Of a stretch of 64,000 nt of DNA, positions 60,889 to 64,000 are shown piece by piece. The position numbers were made by a program, and so were the translations under genes. How positions within the stretch are numbered: position 1 is the first letter of the stretch; each line of letters starts with the position of its first letter. Under the pieces are notes generated by a model that searched no databases, had not been told where the DNA came from, and was given only the letters and a program-made list of their open reading frames with translations. Source of the DNA: Carnobacterium_B sp040274945 (GTDB taxonomy: Bacteria; Bacillota; Bacilli; Lactobacillales; Carnobacteriaceae); the NCBI RefSeq assembly GCF_040274945.1, contig NZ_JBEMAR010000005.1, forward strand, positions 124,001 through 188,000. Reading direction: 5' to 3'.

Positions 60889-62541
60889 TTAATTTTTAAC
60901 ACTAGCGCGACTTAAGTCAAACTCTACACCAACTGAATTGAAGATAATGCCTTCAACAGAAGGATTGCGGAGTTGTGTTTCGGCTTCTTGGTACAAAGGA
61001 ATGAAGGCAAAGTCGTCAGTTATGACTTTATGAGCTTGTTGGAGATTTTCCCAACGTTTTTCATCATCATTTGCATTTGTGGTTTTCGCTTGGTCGATCA
61101 AAGCATCATAATCGCTATTTGCGTATCCACCTTCGTTATAAGGAGAATCGCTGTATAGCAGGTCCATAAAGTTGATGGCATCTGCAAAGTCAGCACCCCA
61201 TCCAGTAAGCAGGATATCAAAATCACGACTATCTGCTAGAGCAAGACGGTTCTTCTTAGGTACATTACGTAACTCAATAGAGATACCAGGCAAATTGTTT
61301 TGAATTTGACCTTGGATGTATTGACTGATTTGCTTGCTCTTTTCATCATCGTCTCCAACAAAAGATAAAGAGATACTGTCTACGCCTAATTCAGCTTTGG
61401 CTTCTTCCCATAGCTCTTGAGCACGCTCAGTGTCATAAGATAGGAAAGTTCCTGCTTCTTCAGTAAAATCTTCATCAGTAGCTGGATCAGCTACAAAATC
61501 AGCTGGCAAAAATCCGCCGATTTCAGTTGAACCATCCGCTAAAACAGTATTCACTAAATCATCTGTATTGATAACTAATCCTAAAGCTTCTCTCAATTTT
61601 TCGTTTTGCAAGTATTCATTATCCCAGTTGAATTCCAAATAAGAAGTTCTAGCTTTCTTTTGAACGACAACATTTTCATCTTCAGCAAATTGCTTAACGA
61701 TTTCTCCAGTTAATTGAGCGTTATCTGCTTGTCCACCTTCAAATAAATTAACAGCAGTACTTGTTTCTTTTACAACTTGAACATTCACTGCGTCTAACGT
61801 TACTTCATCAGCTGCATAGTAGTCATCATTTTTTACTAAGTCCCAAGTTAGCCCTGTGCCATCCCAATTTTCTAATGTAAATGGACCATTAGCGAGCAAG
61901 GCTTCACTAGAAGTTCCATAATTATCTCCTTGTTCTTCAACAAAGGCTTCATTTTGAGGGAAGAAAGCTGTAAAAGCTAACAAGAATTCAAAGTAAGGCG
62001 TTGGTTGCGTTAGGTTAAAGGTAATTTCATGATCGCCATTAGCTGTAACGCCAAGTTCGCTGACATCTGCTTCACCAGCCATGATTTCAGGTGCATTTTC
62101 AATCGTTTCTGCTAGATAACTATAAGAAGCACCAGTATCAGGATCGACTAATTTTTGCATAGCGTACACGAAATCATTTGCTGTAACGGGATCGCCGTTA
62201 GACCAAACAGCATCGTCACGAAGCGTATACGTGTATGTAAGTCCATCTTCTGAAATCACTCCTTCGTCAGCTGCAATAGCAGGGACAGGATTTCCTTCTT
62301 CATCAATACGTAATAATCCTTCAATAACATGTCCTAAATAATTTGAACTATTGATATCGGTGATTAAAGCCGTATCCATGGTAGATAACTCTGTAGGGGC
62401 AGTATAATTAACGACTTGTTCTCCAGAGGTAGTGCCTGAAGAATCACCGCTCGTTGAATTTGAAGAATCTCCATTTCCACCGCATGCAGTTAATAAAAAT
62501 GCGGTACTCATTGTAGCTGCTAATTTATATGAATTTCTCAC
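60889..62541 (-). CDS. Peptide ABC transporter substrate-binding lipoprotein (OppA family)
   Basis: A lipoprotein of about 550 residues of the family-5 solute-binding class. The lipobox is LTAC with Cys20, then a Ser/Gly-rich linker. Family segments include YTLRDDAVWSNGDPVTANDFVYAMQK and the IDQAKTTNANDDEKRWENLQQAHK region. It captures oligopeptides at the cell surface. The GTG at 62541 is preferred because AAGGAG lies 8 bases upstream; the GTG three codons earlier overlaps that site. No permease or ATPase genes are next to it, so it must work with an Opp system elsewhere. Confidence 0.9.
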   Translation of the reverse strand: MRNSYKLAATMSTAFLLTACGGNGDSSNSTSGDSSGTTSGEQVVNYTAPTELSTMDTALITDINSSNYLGHVIEGLLRIDEEGNPVPAIAADEGVISEDGLTYTYTLRDDAVWSNGDPVTANDFVYAMQKLVDPDTGASYSYLAETIENAPEIMAGEADVSELGVTANGDHEITFNLTQPTPYFEFLLAFTAFFPQNEAFVEEQGDNYGTSSEALLANGPFTLENWDGTGLTWDLVKNDDYYAADEVTLDAVNVQVVKETSTAVNLFEGGQADNAQLTGEIVKQFAEDENVVVQKKARTSYLEFNWDNEYLQNEKLREALGLVINTDDLVNTVLADGSTEIGGFLPADFVADPATDEDFTEEAGTFLSYDTERAQELWEEAKAELGVDSISLSFVGDDDEKSKQISQYIQGQIQNNLPGISIELRNVPKKNRLALADSRDFDILLTGWGADFADAINFMDLLYSDSPYNEGGYANSDYDALIDQAKTTNANDDEKRWENLQQAHKVITDDFAFIPLYQEAETQLRNPSVEGIIFNSVGVEFDLSRASVKN

Positions 62542-62695
62542 TATAAACACTCCTTAATCTAATTTAGTTAACCTTATTTTAATAGGATAACACGTTTATA
62601 CAAGAAAATGTATGATTTAACCTAAATATTTGCATAATTCTGAATAAAAAAAAAGAATATAATACGAATAAAGGGTGTCGCTCAATTTTTTTTGC

Positions 62696-62754
62696 AAAAA
62701 AAAGAGTCTTCTTACAAGTTATCGCAAATCAACGATAAGCTATAAAGAAGGCTC
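62696..62754 (-). terminator. Terminator of the zinc-ribbon protein gene
   Basis: On the minus strand GAGCCTTCTT pairs with AAGAAGACTC, with an inner hairpin (CTTATCG/CGATAAC-like), followed by eight T's. Confidence 0.75.
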
Positions 62755-62781
62755 CATTTCTAAGATAGAGGTTGCTACTGA

Positions 62782-63186
62782 CTAAGTTTTTTTGATGAAT
62801 TGCTCTTTGCAGTGTGGACATTTGATACTGATTTTTCCTTTGTTTCTCGGTACGCGCAATTTTTTATGACAGTTGGGACAAGCGTAATACTTGTAAACTT
62901 TTCGTTGCAGAAATTTATTTCGCTTTTGGTTCCAACTCCTAGTAAATTGACGAGTGGATGCTAAAAATTTTTGGTTTTCCTGATACCGTTTTGTCCGATT
63001 GCGAGAAAATGTTCGATAGTAACCAAGAATAATAGCTGCCCAGCCGAGTAAGCCAATGATTGACCAATTGAATAAGTTAGCTAAGACAACAACAGCCAGT
63101 CCTCCATAAAGCAAATAAGTTGAAAGTTTATCTACGCCATATCTGCCAATCATAAATTTTTGAATGTAAGTTTTAAATTTTCTCAT
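62782..63186 (-). CDS. Small membrane protein with C-terminal zinc ribbon
   Basis: A 134-residue protein. Two membrane helices lie near residues 24-56, a basic coil follows (many Arg/Lys/Gln), and a zinc ribbon closes it: ACPNCHKKLRVPRNKGK then CPHCKEQF (CxxC...CxxC). I do not recognise the family name; such proteins are annotated as zinc-ribbon or zinc-binding hypothetical proteins. AGAGGAGACAC precedes the ATG. It is monocistronic and ends at a terminator. Confidence 0.7.
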   Translation of the reverse strand: MRKFKTYIQKFMIGRYGVDKLSTYLLYGGLAVVVLANLFNWSIIGLLGWAAIILGYYRTFSRNRTKRYQENQKFLASTRQFTRSWNQKRNKFLQRKVYKYYACPNCHKKLRVPRNKGKISIKCPHCKEQFIKKT

Positions 63187-63449
63187 TTAATAGTGTCTCC
63201 TCTTTCTCTTTGTTCCATAAGATTAGCATTAAATAGTGTAACATGTTGAACAGCATTCAGCGACCGTCTTTAGTCTGAGTTGATAAAAAATAGAGTTGCC
63301 AAAGTATCAAAAAGGATGAAATATTTTAAGAAATTAGTAGTTTGTTTTTCTATTCATATATGGGTTCATCAGGCTTTACATTAAGTGTTAGAACGCTTAC
63401 GATTTATATGTGGAATGGGTTTAGGTAGATTCAAAGAAAGAGGGATACC

Positions 63450-64000
63450 ATGAAGAAAATTGGATGGTTAGTAACAGCATTAGTGGTAAGCGGATGTGCA
63501 AAGTCATCTGTTGAGAAACCAATTGAAGAAAATTCAGAACAGGTTTCATCAAGCGAGTCATCTATACAAGCGGAACATCAAGCTAGTGAAGAAAAAAGAG
63601 TCTCATTTATGGGAGTAGGAGATAACCTAATTCATAATGTGATATTTGAAGAAGCACAATTAGAAGAGGGGACGTTTGATTTTAAACCTATGTTTGAAAA
63701 TGTAGCTGAGGATATTGAAGCAGCAGACTTAGCTTTTATTAATCAGGAAACTTTGATGGGCGGAGATGATTTTGGTTTCTCGGGTTATCCAGCCTTTAAT
63801 ACACCTAGCGATATGGCAGACAATTTAAATACTTTAGGGTTTGATTTAGTAAATGGAGCATCCAATCATTCATTGGACAAAGGTAAACAAGGTGTCATAA
63901 ATACTTTAGAAATATGGGATAAGCAAGAAAATATGGTCTTTACTGGAGTGTTTGATTCACAAGAAGAACGGGATGCGATACCAGTTATTGAGCGTGATGG
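63450..64000 (+). CDS. CapA family lipoprotein (poly-gamma-glutamate-type), cut by the window end
   Basis: The first 183 codons of a gene that runs off the right edge. The lipobox is VSGC with Cys16, then a Ser/Glu-rich linker. The CapA-type metallophosphoesterase-like fold begins with FMGVGDNLIHN (about residue 54), then AFINQETLMGG and NGASNHSLDKG. CapA/PgsA-type proteins take part in capsule polyglutamate export or other envelope functions. AAAGAGGGA precedes the ATG. No cap/pgs neighbours are visible, so the specific role is open. Confidence 0.82.
   Translation, partial: MKKIGWLVTALVVSGCAKSSVEKPIEENSEQVSSSESSIQAEHQASEEKRVSFMGVGDNLIHNVIFEEAQLEEGTFDFKPMFENVAEDIEAADLAFINQETLMGGDDFGFSGYPAFNTPSDMADNLNTLGFDLVNGASNHSLDKGKQGVINTLEIWDKQENMVFTGVFDSQEERDAIPVIERD

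Overview
The window is low-GC Gram-positive DNA, most likely from a Carnobacterium-like member of the Lactobacillales. This is inferred from AT-rich, tightly packed genes with strong AGGAGG-type ribosome binding sites and many GTG/TTG starts, from a DUF2969-rodA pair, a methionine T-box ahead of metNPQ, a sufCDSUB cluster and cre-like catabolite sites. There is no rRNA or tRNA gene, so the genus is not proven.

Layout: 0.1-3.6 kb holds cell-envelope and housekeeping genes (DUF2969, YihY, RodA, an Spx/ArsC-like protein and a stand-alone GcvH-like protein). 3.6-6.7 kb is a methionine uptake operon under a Met T-box. 6.8-10.9 kb is a beta-glucoside locus (LacI regulator, GH4 phospho-beta-glucosidase, PTS EIIC) with candidate operators and cre sites. 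11-13.5 kb holds three overlapping bacterial-PH-domain membrane genes. A MITE-like inverted-repeat element (13.58-13.74 kb) precedes a gamma-glutamyl-GABA hydrolase-type amidotransferase. 14.7-19.9 kb is the SUF Fe-S cluster operon. 20.2-26.6 kb holds a DEAD-box helicase, a siderophore/metal ABC importer, a VOC protein and an alpha/beta hydrolase. 26.7-31.2 kb is a heterodimeric ABC exporter divergent from a MerR regulator; both promoters overlap one perfect operator.

The most unusual part is 31.3-40.2 kb. A McrBC restriction pair is followed by a riboflavin operon (ribD-ribE-ribBA-ribH plus a HAD phosphatase) preceded by THREE complete FMN riboswitches in tandem, each with its own terminator. 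40.3-48 kb holds a membrane-anchored BNR-repeat protein, a DsbA/FrnE-like oxidoreductase, a DUF2207 protein, a two-gene module of a deoxyinosine-glycosylase-like protein and a GIY-YIG nuclease, a nonsense-broken RDD gene and a methyltransferase. 48.1-50.9 kb is a polar amino-acid ABC importer ending in an overlapping OsmC gene, followed by a MazG-like gene.

51.3-51.65 kb holds an array of 51-bp palindromic tandem repeats that is probably non-coding. 51.7-57.4 kb is a UgpBAEC-like importer with a metallo-beta-lactamase-fold hydrolase, behind 11-bp-spaced TTTACA-type repeats that look like a PhoP box. mgtA (57.5-60.2 kb, minus strand) sits behind a promoter, an Mg2+ M-box riboswitch, a terminator and then a 36-codon acidic/proline-containing leader ORF. 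The window ends with an OppA-type lipoprotein, a zinc-ribbon membrane protein and the start of a CapA-family lipoprotein cut by the window edge.

All functional calls come from reading motifs and context; no database search was run.
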